Shown in pieces: positions 35,075-46,904 of a stretch of DNA of 64,000 nucleotides. This DNA comes from Lutjanus erythropterus (lineage: Eukaryota > Chordata > Actinopteri > Lutjaniformes > Lutjanidae). Location: the NCBI GenBank assembly GCA_020091685.1, contig CM034612.1, positions 23,583,158 to 23,647,157 of the forward strand, written 5' to 3'. The position numbers and the translations under genes were made by a program. The notes beneath the pieces were generated by a model. The model saw only the letters and a list, made by a program, of their open reading frames with translations, was not told where the DNA came from and searched no databases. The stretch's first letter is position 1; each line of letters opens with the position of its first letter.

Positions 35075-36370
35075 CATTTTAAACCACTGCTGATGATCAT
35101 GTAAAACAGAGACTCTGGCTTTGATCGTATGATCCATCAATCAGTTCTTTAGAACTGGTTAATTTATCAGTTTTTGCAGAACTGTTGAAATGACTGATCA
35201 ATTCTACAGTTTGTGCAAAAGTGATAATGCCTGGATAAGCGGTGAAACATCTTTTAAGACAGCACATCCAGGTTCTTTTGACTTCCAGAGATCAAAAATC
35301 ACATGTTTTCATAGACAACTTTTTGTATTCACTTACTCTAAGAGAATTAAAATAGGACTCATCACAAAACAATAAATGCAAGGTTACTGAGTTCTTTTCT
35401 GCTCAAACTGACAATCTAGCAGGATGAAAAGACGCTTGAAAAATATGCAGTAGTCAAAGTGAACCTACTGTATGCCTGAAAAAAGTCTTTATCTTGCCTC
35501 CATGGAGACCGTGACATATTGAATTTGCGTTGTTAACCTTTAGTTGAAGGTGGCGAGATTTTCTCTCACAGCACAAAGGTTCGTCCTTGGAGCTTTCAGC
35601 AGAACTTCAGCCATAGAAAATGCTGCCTTTTCATCTGGTGATGGAAGTCCTTCCAGTCATCCTGCCATGCAAACACACGCTCGCAGTGGAAATCGGGACG
35701 TTCTGAAGCCAAACGGCTGCTGGCAGATTTGGTGGAGGGTTGGTACAGATCGAGATAGGACACGGGACAAATGACCGTCCTTGTCTGCCGCTAGAAATGA
35801 CGAATGAGACAATCAAACATTTGACCTGAACTGATCAATCAGATTAAAAGACAGGGTCAGTCCTCATAATTTATCATTTAAAAAGAAGAAATATAATTCA
35901 TCATCTCATTTGACAACCTGCTGGTGAATATTAATCAAGTATTTCTATATTTGGTGTCACCCTTTCTAGAAATGTTGATTCATTTCACTGTTTCAGGACA
36001 TAATACCTCAAAATAACACAATCCAAGCCATAATAATCCAAATATTTCACATAAATCTCACCAGTTTCTCTCAGATCAGTTGAAGCCTATGTCTGAGCAT
36101 GTAACCTTTCTCCTCTCTGCTAACCTGATGGGAGTCATTACTGTGGATTCACATATGGGTAAGCTATGCTTCAGGAGGAAGCCATCTGGCATAATGTTTG
36201 CTGGCAAGCCTCACATTTACAGTCCACAAGACGGTCTTTTTATACCGAGGGAAACATTTTTTTATTGTCCACTTCTCTCCACCTGAACCTGTACCTGCAT
36301 GTACATGTAGCAGCCTATTAAGTACATATTATGTACATGTGCATTACTGCTGACAGTTTGACTATTAATT
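35075..36370. other. Interval without recognised gene
   Basis: Frames at 35544-35774 (plus) and 35631-35816 (minus) overlap and match nothing known. A repeated ACC/AAC-free AT-rich run with several 'aataatccaaat' words lies at 35990-36060. No transposon ends are defined. Confidence 0.45.
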
Positions 36371-37430
36371 ATACACTCACCAGCCATCTTTTAGGCACTG
36401 GGTTGGACCCCCTTTTGCCTTCAGAAGTGCCTTAATTCTTCATGGCATAGATTCAACAAGGTGCTGGAAACATTTTTCAGAGATTTTGTCCATACTGACA
36501 TGATAACATCACACAGCTGCTGCAGATTTGTCGGCTGCGCATCCATGATGCGGATCTCCTGTTCCACCACATCCCAAAGGTGCTTTACTGGACTGAGATC
36601 TGGTGACTGTGGAGGCCACAGGAGTACAGTGAACTCATGTCATGTTCAAGAAACCAGTTTAAGATGATTTGAGACATGACATGTTGTATTTTCCTGCTGG
36701 AAGCAGCCATCAGAAGATGGGTACACTGTGGTCATAAAGGGATGGACATGGTCAGCAACAATACCCAGGTAGGCTTTGGAGTTTAAACGATGGTCAGTTG
36801 GTAGTAAGGAGCCCAAAGTGTGTCAAGAAAATATCCCTCACACCATTACAACACCACCAGCAGCCTGAACCGTTGATACAAGGCAGGATGGATCCATGCT
36901 TTCATGTTGTTTACACCAAATTCTGACCCTAACATCTGAATGTTGCAGCAGAAATCAAGACTCATCAGACCAGGCAACGTTTTTCCAGTCTTCTATTGTC
37001 CAGTTTTGGTGAGTCTGTGTGAACTGTAGCCTGTTCTTAGCTGACAGGATCTGCTTCATGGTTCAACACGTTGTTCAGAGATGGTCTTCTGCATATCTTG
37101 GCTGTAACAAGTGGTTATTTGAGTTACTGTTGCCTTTCTATCATCTCGAACCAGTCTGGCCGTTCTCCTCTGACCTCTGACATCAGAGAACTGCCGCTCA
37201 CTGGATATTTTCTCTTTTTCAGACCATGGTCTGTAAACCGTAGAGATGGCTGTGCCTGAAAACCCAGCAGATCAGCAGTTTCTGAAATACTCAGACTAGC
37301 CTGTCTGGCACCAACTACCATGCCACTTAAATCACCTTTCTTCCCCATTCTGATGCTCGGTTTGAACTTCAGCAGGTTGTCTTGACAGAACTTACTCTCA
37401 TGCACACTCCCTTTTTTTTTAAAACACCAC
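36371..37430 (-). pseudogene. Tc1/mariner transposase, inactivated copy
   Basis: Read on the minus strand, a start near 37348 gives M-G-K-K-G-D-L-S, then the helix-turn-helix region (V-V-G-A-R.. L-S-I-S-E-T-A-D-L-L-G-F), which then slips out of frame. Further on, frames contain N-V-A-W-S-D-E-S (first catalytic Asp, codon 36964-36966), a mutated second site F-Q-Q-E-N (Glu codon at 36691-36693 where the family has Asp), and P-Q-S-P-D-L-S-P. In-frame TGA codons interrupt the catalytic core at several points, including just after W-S-D-E-S. The outer end 'tacactcaccagcca' (from 36372) is the usual terminus of this teleost family; an opposing terminus was not found. The copy cannot be active. Confidence 0.9.
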
Positions 37431-39067
37431 TAGGGATACATGTTTTAAAAAAAAAAATCAGTGAGACAAAAGTGGCATTATGTTTTGAGGGTTAATAGTC
37501 ACTATTTCTGGTTTTCCTGCGCATAATCCACAGACAAATGTGACTGTAGAGCACCAAAAATGTCAATAATGATAAAGAAAGAAATGCATCATATGCATAT
37601 GTGTGAGACAGCATGATATAGTCAGCATTTGGGTCATTTCTGTTGTAATTTATAATATTAATAGCAATAATTTGTACATTAAAAACAGATGGTGTAACAG
37701 GAGAAAGAGAAACAGCAGAGACAGAAAAGGCTCACTTGTAAATTCCTTTGGATACACTCACATACACTCAGACATCTCCTCCCCTCCACCATGTGAGTGT
37801 TACTTCAGGGTCTCCTTTTACCTCCAGCAAACATCTTAATCTCGCCTCGGGACCCCTGGCTGTGCGTTGGCACCATACCAGGGTCTGAGACGACGCTCAT
37901 CTCCAAGTATGAGTTCATATGACAAAATAACACTTCATACCAGCTAACACAGAAGTGCTTTTTACCTCAAACTCACACACAATCACACCTGCACACATGC
38001 TAAAATGCATTTCTCTGTTAGAAGAATGGTGAGCAGAGGTTAGGCTGACCTTCAGGCTGCACTCTTTTCATTCTGCTGGACCCAATTTTCTTCAAACCCT
38101 TTCTATTACATACATGGTCGACCATGCCTGACATATAATTCTAAGAGTAGATCTGGCACAAATAAACCATTAAATAAACAGCGAGTAGACCTTTATACTG
38201 GTCAGAATGGTCACATGCTGCTGTATTTACTCTTAACGGTAAAAAAACTCCTCCCACTGATTTAGGTAATTATTTGGACAGATCTTACAGAATGAACTGT
38301 AAGTCACTTTGTAAAGAGTTTTTTCCAAATGAATTGAAGAAAGTTTAGTTTTATCAGTTGATGGAAACACTGTCTGATCGGGAGGAGAATTGTTTTAAGC
38401 AGCCGAGCAGTTGGTGTTTATGACTGCTGAGTAAACACAGTGCTTATTGAGTGAAGCCCACACACCTGGTCAGTGTGTGCAAAATAAAACCTGGCAGATG
38501 GTTTTGATGGCTGGTTTTGTCCAGTCCCCCCAACACAACTGAGCTGTACTTCCTCCTGTTGCAGGACTTAAAGAGCTGTTTGAAGAAGAAGAAGTTAGGT
38601 TAGAATACAGGCAGGAGTTATACCACAGCTGCACGGCCTGTGCAGTAGATGCCCCGGAGTGAGGCTGTAATACCCTCTCTAATATTAACTACCCAAATGG
38701 CCAGTTTGACATTCCCTATTTTGAACTGTCCTTAAAGGATTAATACAATTATATGTTAAAATTTTCCAAATGGCCATCATCAGCCCATCAATTGGCAATG
38801 TCTTCTGAGATCCTATTTAATTTACAATAATGATAAATTATTACTGGTATCCTGGTATTTTATGTTGCTTTTTTGTCCGATGTTAGATAATATACTGAGA
38901 TAAAATTGTTAAAGCTTGAACTTTCTTTGTCTCTTTTGTTCAAATGTGATCCTCTTACAAAACAACTGGCCCTGGGACTTGAGGACCTGCAGTCTGAGCA
39001 AAAGCTGGATTACCATCCGGCAACTGCCCCAGGTCCCAGAGGCCAAGTGGTCCTAAAACCCAAGTTT
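37431..39067. other. Interval without recognised gene
   Basis: A short minus-strand frame (start near 37918) and an acceptor/donor-like pair around 37819-37878 occur in a GC-richer patch, but they do not agree in phase with any other candidate exon. The 38906-39100 frame runs into the following repeat. Otherwise AT-rich and featureless. Confidence 0.4.
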
Positions 39068-39225
39068 TACACTGTAAAAAAACATGTTGAGAGGACTTAA
39101 AATTTCAAGGCAACGCACTTCAATAGATTTTTGAGTTCTGAGCAAACTCAGACTCTTAAGTTTTGAAATAAACTTTAGATAAGCTTGAATCTGTAAGATT
39201 TAGAAAACAATCAAAAACTGGTCAC
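39068..39225 (+). mobile_element. TA-flanked CACTGTAAAAAA-family element, left part
   Basis: After TA, 'cactgtaaaaaaacatgttg' leads into 'aaaatttcaaggcaacgcac' and 'caatagatttttgagttc', the complement of blocks in the 5981-6365 element. The right terminus is not seen. Confidence 0.6.
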
Positions 39226-39333
39226 CTGATTTACCCGATTACCTAATTTGTCTTTTTAATGCCTGAAAAATTAAATGATGATAATTGAAATTAATACATT
39301 TTAACACATCATTTTAACACTTCATTTTGCAGA

Positions 39334-39420
39334 GACCCTTACAGCTCACTCAAGGACCCTGTTGGTTCCTGGACCCCAAAACCACTGCCATGGTTCACAA
39401 GGCCCGTTGCACCCCACGCA
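39334..39420 (+). other. Weak exon-like segment
   Basis: An acceptor-like 'cttcattttgcag' and donor-like acgcag|gttagt enclose 87 bp that are open in more than one frame. Location beside a transposon and the lack of homology make a real exon unlikely. Confidence 0.12.
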
Positions 39421-39425
39421 GGTTA

Positions 39426-40480
39426 GTCCAACCATGGTCTGAAGCAATTACAACAAATGTCGTGACACTGGCTAAAGGCTATACTGTGCACGGTGCTGTA
39501 CGTTACTGCCCTTTAAATTGATCCTGATTGCCTGTTTCATCAGCCAATCAGAACCAAGAGCTGTGGTTGCTCTGTACTAATGCTGCATACCAGTCATGGC
39601 AGATTGAGCATTAATACGAGCTGCCAACTGGGAAAAACAAGGCCTATAAGTAATTACAACTAGGACACGAACAACATTTTGTAGGCTCTGATGTCTGTAA
39701 TTTAATGTCACGGATGGCTGAAGTGTGTCAACACAGCTGGCAAACAGGGGAGAGTAATCTATCCACCAGTGGACTCATATTCAGATTTTTCCGGTCCTTG
39801 TGAGATGGACTTGAACTATGGCTTTTAATGTTTACTTAGACATAAATAATTGAGCAGTTTGTTGTTATAATTTTAAAAGTTCCAGTTGCTGTGATGAAGT
39901 GTCATGGAACCAAATTCTAGTTCTTTAGTTACACAAATGTGATTATAATATATGTAATGCAATGTAATGTCTTTTACACAACTAAAAACCAAAAATACAA
40001 AAATAAAACACAGATTGAGTCATGTAAAGTATATTTGGAAAAGAGCAAATAATAAGGAGATGCCCAGTCAAAACTTTTTGTTTTTTTAAATAACATGAAC
40101 TTGCAGGACATTTCTGAAGACATTTTCATACTGTGAATACCCCCACCCATCTAACCTCCATATATCTCCATGGCAAAAAAAGTGACAAGACAGTGAGGAT
40201 ATCAATATACAACAGAACTGAACCAAAGCTTACATTCATTAGCCTACATTGAAAGCATAACAGATTTTAAAAGTAAATAAATAAACATTAAGAAAAGAAG
40301 AATAGAGAAACAAGAACACCAAAGAAAGAAACAGAATAAAACATATGTACTTAAACATAAATTAACAACAGTTTAACAACAGTTTTACATGTGTGAGATC
40401 AGTCCTTGGGCATTGTCTATGTTTAATATAATCCAAGAATGAATCCTGAGCTAAGAAGGTCTTGACTTAAGCTGGACTTA
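39426..40480. other. Interval without recognised gene
   Basis: AT-rich, with A-rich stretches at 40261-40380. No frame longer than about 60 codons and no transposon ends recognised. Confidence 0.5.
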
Positions 40481-41074
40481 ACTACATCCGACTGTGATTG
40501 GAATTTACAATCGAGTGCACTGAGCCTGACTGAAGATTGCCAGAAGCGCCTGGTCTTACAATGGCGCCCACATGAGTACACGCGAATTGATGATTGTTGC
40601 CAAGCAACACACTTCTACACAAGCATTATCATGCATTTATCGTGTTCCCCATAGTATTTTGAAAGGCTCTGTTGGCATAAAACCGAGCACAGTCAGCCCC
40701 TGCAGCTCCATGCTTCTGTCAGACAGATGCTGCAGTTGAGGGAGAGCACTTTAATTAACTCGAACAGCTTGTCTGCTAAAACGAAATCTCTATCACTTTC
40801 TGAATATGCATCAAGCAGATTTGTCCTGTCACGGATGACTTCCTTTCTTCTGAATGGCCTCTTGTTAACCGTCCTGTAAATAAGATGCACTGCTATCCTT
40901 GTTTTCTTTTCTGGCTGTGATTCCGTTAAAATTACCGAGTTTCCAACTTGCGCCTGCTCCACACTAGCCGAAAAGTTACACCCAGGTGGGACGCACACAG
41001 GGCTTAAGTCTAACTGGTGCACTCGTCTTTATTTTAAACTGGTCGTGACTTTCCGATCTAAGTCGGATGTGACG
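40481..41074 (-). mobile_element. Short PIF/Harbinger element with decayed HARBI1-like transposase start
   Basis: Inverted termini ACTACATCCGACT (left) and CGTCACATCCGACT (complement of right) are flanked by TTA (40478-40480 and 41075-41077), the usual Harbinger duplication. On the minus strand a 109-codon frame (41022-40693) contains V-I-R-D-R-T-N-L-L-D-A-Y, typical of the HARBI1 N-terminus. After a one-base frame change, A-R-F-Y-A-N-R-A-F-Q-N-T follows, the next conserved block, and then a stop. The DDE catalytic part is missing entirely. So this is an internally deleted, non-autonomous derivative. Confidence 0.75.
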
Positions 41075-41655
41075 TTACGCAGGCGCATGTCCAGCTGGTG
41101 CACTCGTCTCCTGGTCCTGAGAGTCTTGGTATGACTTATTCATAACTTGCTATGTTGGACATTAGTTTGATCCGGTTTAAAAGACGAGGGTGTCGTCATT
41201 TTCCACTGTCCCACAGTAATTCTGCGCCCTGTTAGCATGTCAGCACCATAATTTCTTCAGACCGTGCAGTTCAAGTTTACTAAAGATAATTCCCAACATA
41301 CATATTGCTGAGATATGTTATACAGTTCATTTATAAAAGCTTTTTACCCCTTAATGATGACCTGTAAAACTTCAAATGCTAAAATTTCTATGACACAAAG
41401 ATCCATTCTGGAGGAGAGGTTTTTGTGTGCCATTGAGAAGCTCCAGCCTCAGTCGAGTTGTGGGAGGACAGAGGAGGGAGGAGGTGGGGATGACCGGGCT
41501 TACCTCGTCCTAATCTCGCCTGGCCTCCTTTTTCTCCACAGAGGAAGGCAATTCATCTTTGGTGAAACCTGCCCTCAGATGCCTCCTTTGTTTCTCCATT
41601 GCCCAAGTAGGTGTCTCTATTTCAGGACCATGAAGGTGTAGTTTTAGACTACTCA
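41075..41655. other. Interval without recognised gene
   Basis: A 16-bp word, (A/G)CTGGTGCACTCGTCT, lies once in the preceding Harbinger element near 41013-41028 and again just outside it near 41093-41108. A 108-codon plus frame (41315-41641) shows no domain. Confidence 0.4.
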
Positions 41656-41680
41656 GTGTGTGTGTGTGTGTGTGTGCGTG

Positions 41681-41714
<34 letters not shown>
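41656..41714 (+). repeat. (GT)n microsatellite, slightly interrupted
   Basis: GT run with single 'gc' and 'ttt' interruptions. It generates the C-V repeat peptide of a frame starting at 41658. Confidence 0.97.
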
Positions 41715-42365
41715 AATGAGGAGAGAGGAAGGACAGGACAGAAGGAGAGCTGGGTCGATCTCCACAGGAAACAGTCAGCTGTGTTCCTAATTCAGGCCGT
41801 TTGCGGGCCTTTGCCCCATTTGCCCTTCAAACAGCATCCATCCTCATAGATCACCATGGCAACAGGGCACACTCTCAGGACAAAGCAGCAGAGGATATGA
41901 AAAGGGTTACGTAAGGGAAATTTAGATAGTAGGATTGGTATTAAAATTCACTACTGACAAACATAATTGCGGGTCTCCGATCGAGTACAACAGGGAACGA
42001 CAAATGATTAAACAGCAGCGCCGAGACGCAACAGCAGAATAAACACACAGATACACCAACGGATGACGTCTCACTTAATGTGTGTGTGTGTATGTGTTAA
42101 ACTGATGAAAATAATGGAGTGGGCTTGGATCAACTCAAACTGTTTGAGGAAACAAATTACCTCAAACAATTTAATCAACTCAAACAGTAAAAAAAAATGT
42201 TCATTGTTCAATTGACTCAGGTAAATAAAGAAATAAATTTGGTTTGAATATATTAAGTATTTTCACTGATCCAGTCATCCAGGACTTGGTGTTCACTCAG
42301 GATTATCATAGACAGCTGGACTTGCACAGGCTCTTGAAGACATTTCACTTCTCATCCAAGAGGCT
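41715..42365. other. Interval without recognised gene
   Basis: No repeat boundary and no supported frame. Several 'caaactgtttgagg' and 'caaacaatttaatcaactc' words at 42135-42190 resemble the interior of CACTG-type elements. Confidence 0.4.
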
Positions 42366-42450
42366 ACTGGCAGGTACAGCCGTGGTTTTAGGCGTGACGT
42401 CAGCGAGAAGCGCCCATGGAAGCGACTTGTTTGAAACAAACAATGGCGGC
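42366..42450 (+). repeat. Interspersed repeat family S, fragment
   Basis: 'actggcaggtacagccgtgg' with 'cgtgacgtcagcgagaagcg' and 'catggaagcgact' matches the 23186-23260 block of copy 1, with point differences. The rest of the family is absent. Confidence 0.5.
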
Positions 42451-43720
42451 TCTGAAGGTGGACACTCATTGCGCTGCACAGAAGGTTGCCACCACAAGAA
42501 CAGATGCATAAAATACTGGAGTTAAAACTAGGGAAGATACACAATAAAATAAATTAGGACCAGCAATCGACCAGTAAAATAACAAGACATGAGAATTAAA
42601 ACCATTTAAAAGGAAGAAAAGACTAAATAGATTAAACCAACAGTTGATTAATAAGAATATAAAATGATTTGGGATAGAAGAGTGTGACTAAAATGAAATA
42701 AAATAAAATAAAATGAAAGTTAAGATTGACCAATCACACTACTGAAAAATACAAGAAAAAATGTTTTCAGTTTATATTTACAAGATGATAGTGTTGTTGC
42801 ACAGCTCTGGTTGCATAAAGAAGGATCTCAACAGGATTTTGTGGTTTTTGCTGTCATTTTCCTTTTCTCTAATTCATGAATGTTAAAGTTGCCCCTAGTT
42901 GATTGGAGGGTTATTCCAAACACCTTCTGTGCAGGGTGTGGGGACTGCTACTAATTAGTTATTGAGAGCAGCTTGGTGCATTCCCTGTCGGCCAATCAGG
43001 GTGTGACGACACCCTTTTCAAAGGGATAAAACAGGTAGTGCCTAGATTCATTCTGATCCTTCCTCCAGACTTCATTTTACCATTTTACCATTATCACGCC
43101 ACAGAAACCACCCAGCCAAATTTGAATGATTAAAAATGGCAAAGTATATAAAATTAGGTCTCAAATCATATTTTTAGTGGTATTTGTAGCATACTTAGCT
43201 TGGTTGTAAAGTAGACAGGTGTACAAGCAAACGGTCTGTATTTCTGCAGAGGTGGTGTCTGTTTCTCTTGAGTGGATACAAACGAGACATGAGGTCTGGG
43301 TTCCTTGCTTACGCTGACATCTGTCTGAAATGCAGCAGGACAGAAGATGACACCACACATCACCGTCACTTATGCTCAGTGACTTGTCCTCAGCTCCGTT
43401 CTGTCCAGTCTTGTGTCTAGAAAAGAGCCTTTGTGCCCTCTGCCACATCTGTTTGAACATTTTACTGGCTATTTGTCAAAGATGGAAAGGGAGAGAAAAT
43501 AAAGTACTGGAGTATTTTAAATGTCTGTGGTGCTATGAGAAAATATGAGTTGGATAGTAGGAGGGTAGTTTTGATGGCTCACTCTTCAAAACACAGGCCT
43601 CACTTTCAGATCCTGAAAAATAAATTAATGGGAATAAAGTGTTCACTTCTATAAAATACGATGAAGTAGTTTTAGTAGAGAAGGAAACAGAAACAAACTT
43701 TGTCTTCAGAATAGAACAAT
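42451..43720. other. Interval without recognised gene
   Basis: AT-rich, with an A-rich stretch at 42540-42760. Frames of 67-99 codons at 43161-43460 (minus) overlap each other and show no domain. Confidence 0.45.
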
Positions 43721-43935
43721 GATTAATCCAGTAATCAGTGCAAAATCGATTATTCAATTAATCACCAACTATTTTGTAATCGATTAATCCATTTGGGTCA
43801 TATTTTAAGAAAAAGTAAATTATCTGATTTTAGCTTCTTAAATGTAAATATTTTCTGTTTTCTTTTTCTGAAGAAGTCATTTTTGGGAATCAGTGATTGA
43901 CATTTTGCACTATTTTATGATCAGGAAAGACTTAA
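43721..43935 (-). mobile_element. ATTAATCG-family element (R1), first segment of a split copy
   Basis: Contains 'caactattttgtaatcgatt', 'gcttcttaaatgtaaatatt', 'gtcatttttgggaatcagtg' and 'gacattttgcactattttat', in minus order. The next expected blocks are displaced to 44688-44761 by inserted sequence. Confidence 0.75.
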
Positions 43936-43971
43936 AAATAATGTTATCAACAATAAAAAGGTATAAAAATG

Positions 43972-43976
<5 letters not shown>

Positions 43977-44045
<69 letters not shown>

Positions 44046-44065
44046 TCACATATATATATATATAA
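43977..44065. repeat. (TA)n microsatellite
   Basis: A 65-bp uninterrupted TA tract followed by a shorter second run. Likely unstable and cruciform-forming. Confidence 0.97.
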
Positions 44066-44100
44066 TTAATTTTAATTTATATATACATATATATAAATTA

Positions 44101-44415
44101 AAAATTAATTAGCTAACATTAGTTAAAAAGTTAGCCAAAAGTTACAGTGTTTGTTTGTTTTAGCTAAAAATTAACAAAAGATTACTTGTTTGCTAGCTAA
44201 GGTTTGCTAAAAGGTTAAAAATAGTGTTTGCTATATAAGATTAGATAAAAAAGTCAACCAAAAGTTCCATTGTAAGTAGCTAAAAAGCTACAATATAATA
44301 TTGTTTTGTAGCTAACATTTGCTAAAAAGTTAACAAAAGCGTCTTTTTTTTTTTTTTAATTATTAAAAAAAAAACCAAAAGCGTCATTTTTGAGCTAGCT
44401 AAAAGTTAGTTAGCC
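44101..44415 (+). repeat. Degenerate GCTAGCTA minisatellite, about 50-60-bp unit
   Basis: Units of the type 'gctaacatt.gctaaaaagtta.ccaaaagtta' recur about six times with heavy drift. The same unit in inverse orientation makes up 60837-61090. Non-coding. Confidence 0.65.
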
Positions 44416-44687
44416 TATCAAATCTACTCATGATGTCTCAGTAGAGAAACTCTAATTTCTTGTCCATTTAAAAACGCATTTTGACCAAATTCATGGAGCA
44501 ACTTGATAAGTTTGCTAAATCATTTGATGAAGGCAGTTTTTTTAAGTTTTCAAAATAAAATAAAGAAAAAATAATTACATTAGGTAAAAACTGACAAAGA
44601 TAAAATAAATTTGCAAAAGATTTTGACTAAATTAGATGGAGTGAATGTTGGGTTTAAATCTTGTCACTTGACAAATTTGTCACAAGG

Positions 44688-44761
44688 TCAGTTAATCAAT
44701 TAATTGAGAAAATAATTGATAGATTAATCAGCAATGAAAATAATCATTAGTTGCAGCCCTA
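44688..44761 (-). mobile_element. ATTAATCG-family element (R1), second segment of a split copy
   Basis: 'gttaatcaattaattgagaa', 'aattgatagattaatcagc' and the end 'aatcattagttgcagcccta' complete the copy begun at 43721-43935. Confidence 0.75.
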
Positions 44762-46200
44762 CTTCATAGCAAAAGTAATTTACAGTAGATCAATAATGAG
44801 AGATGAAAATACTCTTCTATGCAGATGACACTTTATTTCCACTGTGCTGCCTGGATTCTTACTACCATTGTAAAAGAAAAAGAATGGATAGAAAACAACA
44901 ACAGTCACATGTCAGGCCAACACATCCTATCAGTGCCTCTGAACTTCACATGCTTTGATGCTGATCACAGCAGTGAGTGTTATCCTCAAGAGACGACACA
45001 CACTGACAGCTGTATGTGCGTGTTTCTTGGTGATAAGTGCACCGGTGCACCATAGCATCACACACATGCAGGAGGTTGTGGTGTGTGTATGTGTGAGTGT
45101 GTGGGTTTGTATGTGTGTGTGTGTGTGTGATGTGAACAGGACCATTTTTCACTCCCAGCGTCTGTTGACAGTTCCTCCTGGACTCTCACTCTGTATCAAG
45201 GTCATTGATGACGCCAATGGATCTCTCTCATTTCACGCCCTTTGCGTTTTTCCCTGTATTACAAAAAACTTTATAATTGAGTTCTTATTATATTGTACTT
45301 TAAGTCTACTCACAGACAGATGTATATAGATTCATGAACTCAAACTCAAATCAAGCTGACATAGCAAGCAAGTCCTGACATACTGGTAGAAAACAGTCAT
45401 CCCGTTCAAGCCACCTAACAAATGTAACTCAGTTATTACTCCTGCCCACTGCATGTGAAAAATAAAACTGAGCCATACTATAAATTTGTGGGGTTATGAA
45501 ACGACAAAAACAACAAGCTAAAAGAGGCTAAAATCACCACAGAGCTACAGAGTTTGGTGCTAATCCTCTGTAGGTTCGTCTGTATGCATGTGGTCATTTT
45601 GGAACAGTGTTAGTATAAAAAATGTTGATTTATCCCCCTTACACAACACTCATTAGAAAATGTCACGTTAACTACTAATTATTGTAGATTTTAGACATAA
45701 TTTTAGTCAATGTTTTAGTCATAGTTTTAGTCACAATTTCAGTCTCTAGTTTTAGTTGTCACTTCTATTTGGTCACTTTTAATTGTTCAGTTTATTCAAA
45801 ACTGTTTATTCATTATCCTTAAAGTTCTTTCATAATTTGGTTAATGTGGATCTTAAATCAGCAAAATACCTGTCGTTGTTTCATCTTTCCCCAGCTAGTG
45901 TTACAACACACCCCAGTTGTGGGGTAGGTTGTAACTATATCATCTGTGATTGTATAGTAGAAGTCCAGTAGAGTTTTTTTTGTTGCAGAAAAATATGCCA
46001 GTATCAAAGGGTGAGAGATCTAGCAAAAACAACTCCTGAGCCACTGATGCACAAACAAAAAATGTTACTACCATCCCAGGTCTCCCCTATCATATAAGAA
46101 TGAATGCAAAATTCACATGCATCATTATTATTTGTCAGATGCCGATCATGTTTAATACCTGAATGTTTTTCTTTCTATGCCAGCTTTTAGGTAAAACCAT
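44762..46200. other. Interval without recognised gene; short repeats
   Basis: Contains a GT-rich run at 45079-45129 and a small 'ttttagtca' tandem at 45688-45765. A 124-codon plus frame (44955-45329) crosses the GT run and shows no domain. Confidence 0.5.
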
Positions 46201-46490
46201 GTGTCTTATGTTATTGATAAGGGGGACCCAGGTAGTAGGGGCCATGGTGTCAGGAAGAGCCCACTGATCAGATAATGGTTCAGGTTACCCCTAGCAAGAG
46301 ATACCTTAGGAAATAGGCAGCTTGATGTGTAGCACACGTTAAGACTCCTTTACCCTATATAGTATATGTTGTACTCTCAGAAGGTTCTTCATCCTACTTT
46401 GTTCATCTTGGACGTTGTGTGACCCAGGCCTGTAATAAACGGTTGAATGAAATGAATCTCCTCACATCCTGGAAGGAACATCTACCACAG
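46201..46490 (+). mobile_element. Solo-LTR-like segment
   Basis: The order TATATAG (46356-46362), then AATAAA (46434-46439) about 75 bp on, then an end 'tctaccaca' resembles U3-R-U5 of a fish retroelement LTR. An 8-bp direct repeat, aaaaccat, flanks it (46193-46200 and 46491-46498). The boundaries given by that repeat are GTG...CAG, not the usual TG...CA, and 8 bp is long for an LTR duplication, so the call is tentative. No internal retroviral genes are present. Confidence 0.38.
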
Positions 46491-46904
46491 AAAACCATTA
46501 TTAGCTGGTAAAAAAAAGACTCTGTATCTTACTGAGGTCTTCTGCTAAATTCAGCGTCACATTTCACTCAGTTGAACTCTGTTTTAACAAATCAGCGGTA
46601 GAAATGTGTTAACTGCGTCGTTAAGGCAGACGAGCATTATCTGGGGAAACCTCACGTTTATTCACTCTGCGTGGAGCGAAAACTAATGCCGAACTATGTT
46701 AAATGTTTGCAGAATGAGTTTGTGTCTGTTAAGTCATGAGAAATCATAGATTATCTTCTAAAAGGAGTAGATGCTGTAACCTCAGCACGGCGCAAATCAC
46801 CATCCTTTGTGTTTCTGGTTCTTCTGTACGGATTGCATTAGCAGTTTAGTAACCGGACATCCCGAATTGTCTGTTACGCAGAACCAAAGAATTCTTGTGT
46901 GATC

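Noticed and set aside
37808-37918. Minus-strand start-to-stop frame of about 37 codons with a nearby donor-like GGAG|GTAAAA
   Set aside because: The acceptor-bounded version meets a stop in the phase needed to follow the 49.5-kb candidate, and there is no homology.
41658-41849. 63-codon frame beginning with a C-V repeat
   Set aside because: Produced by the (GT)n microsatellite.
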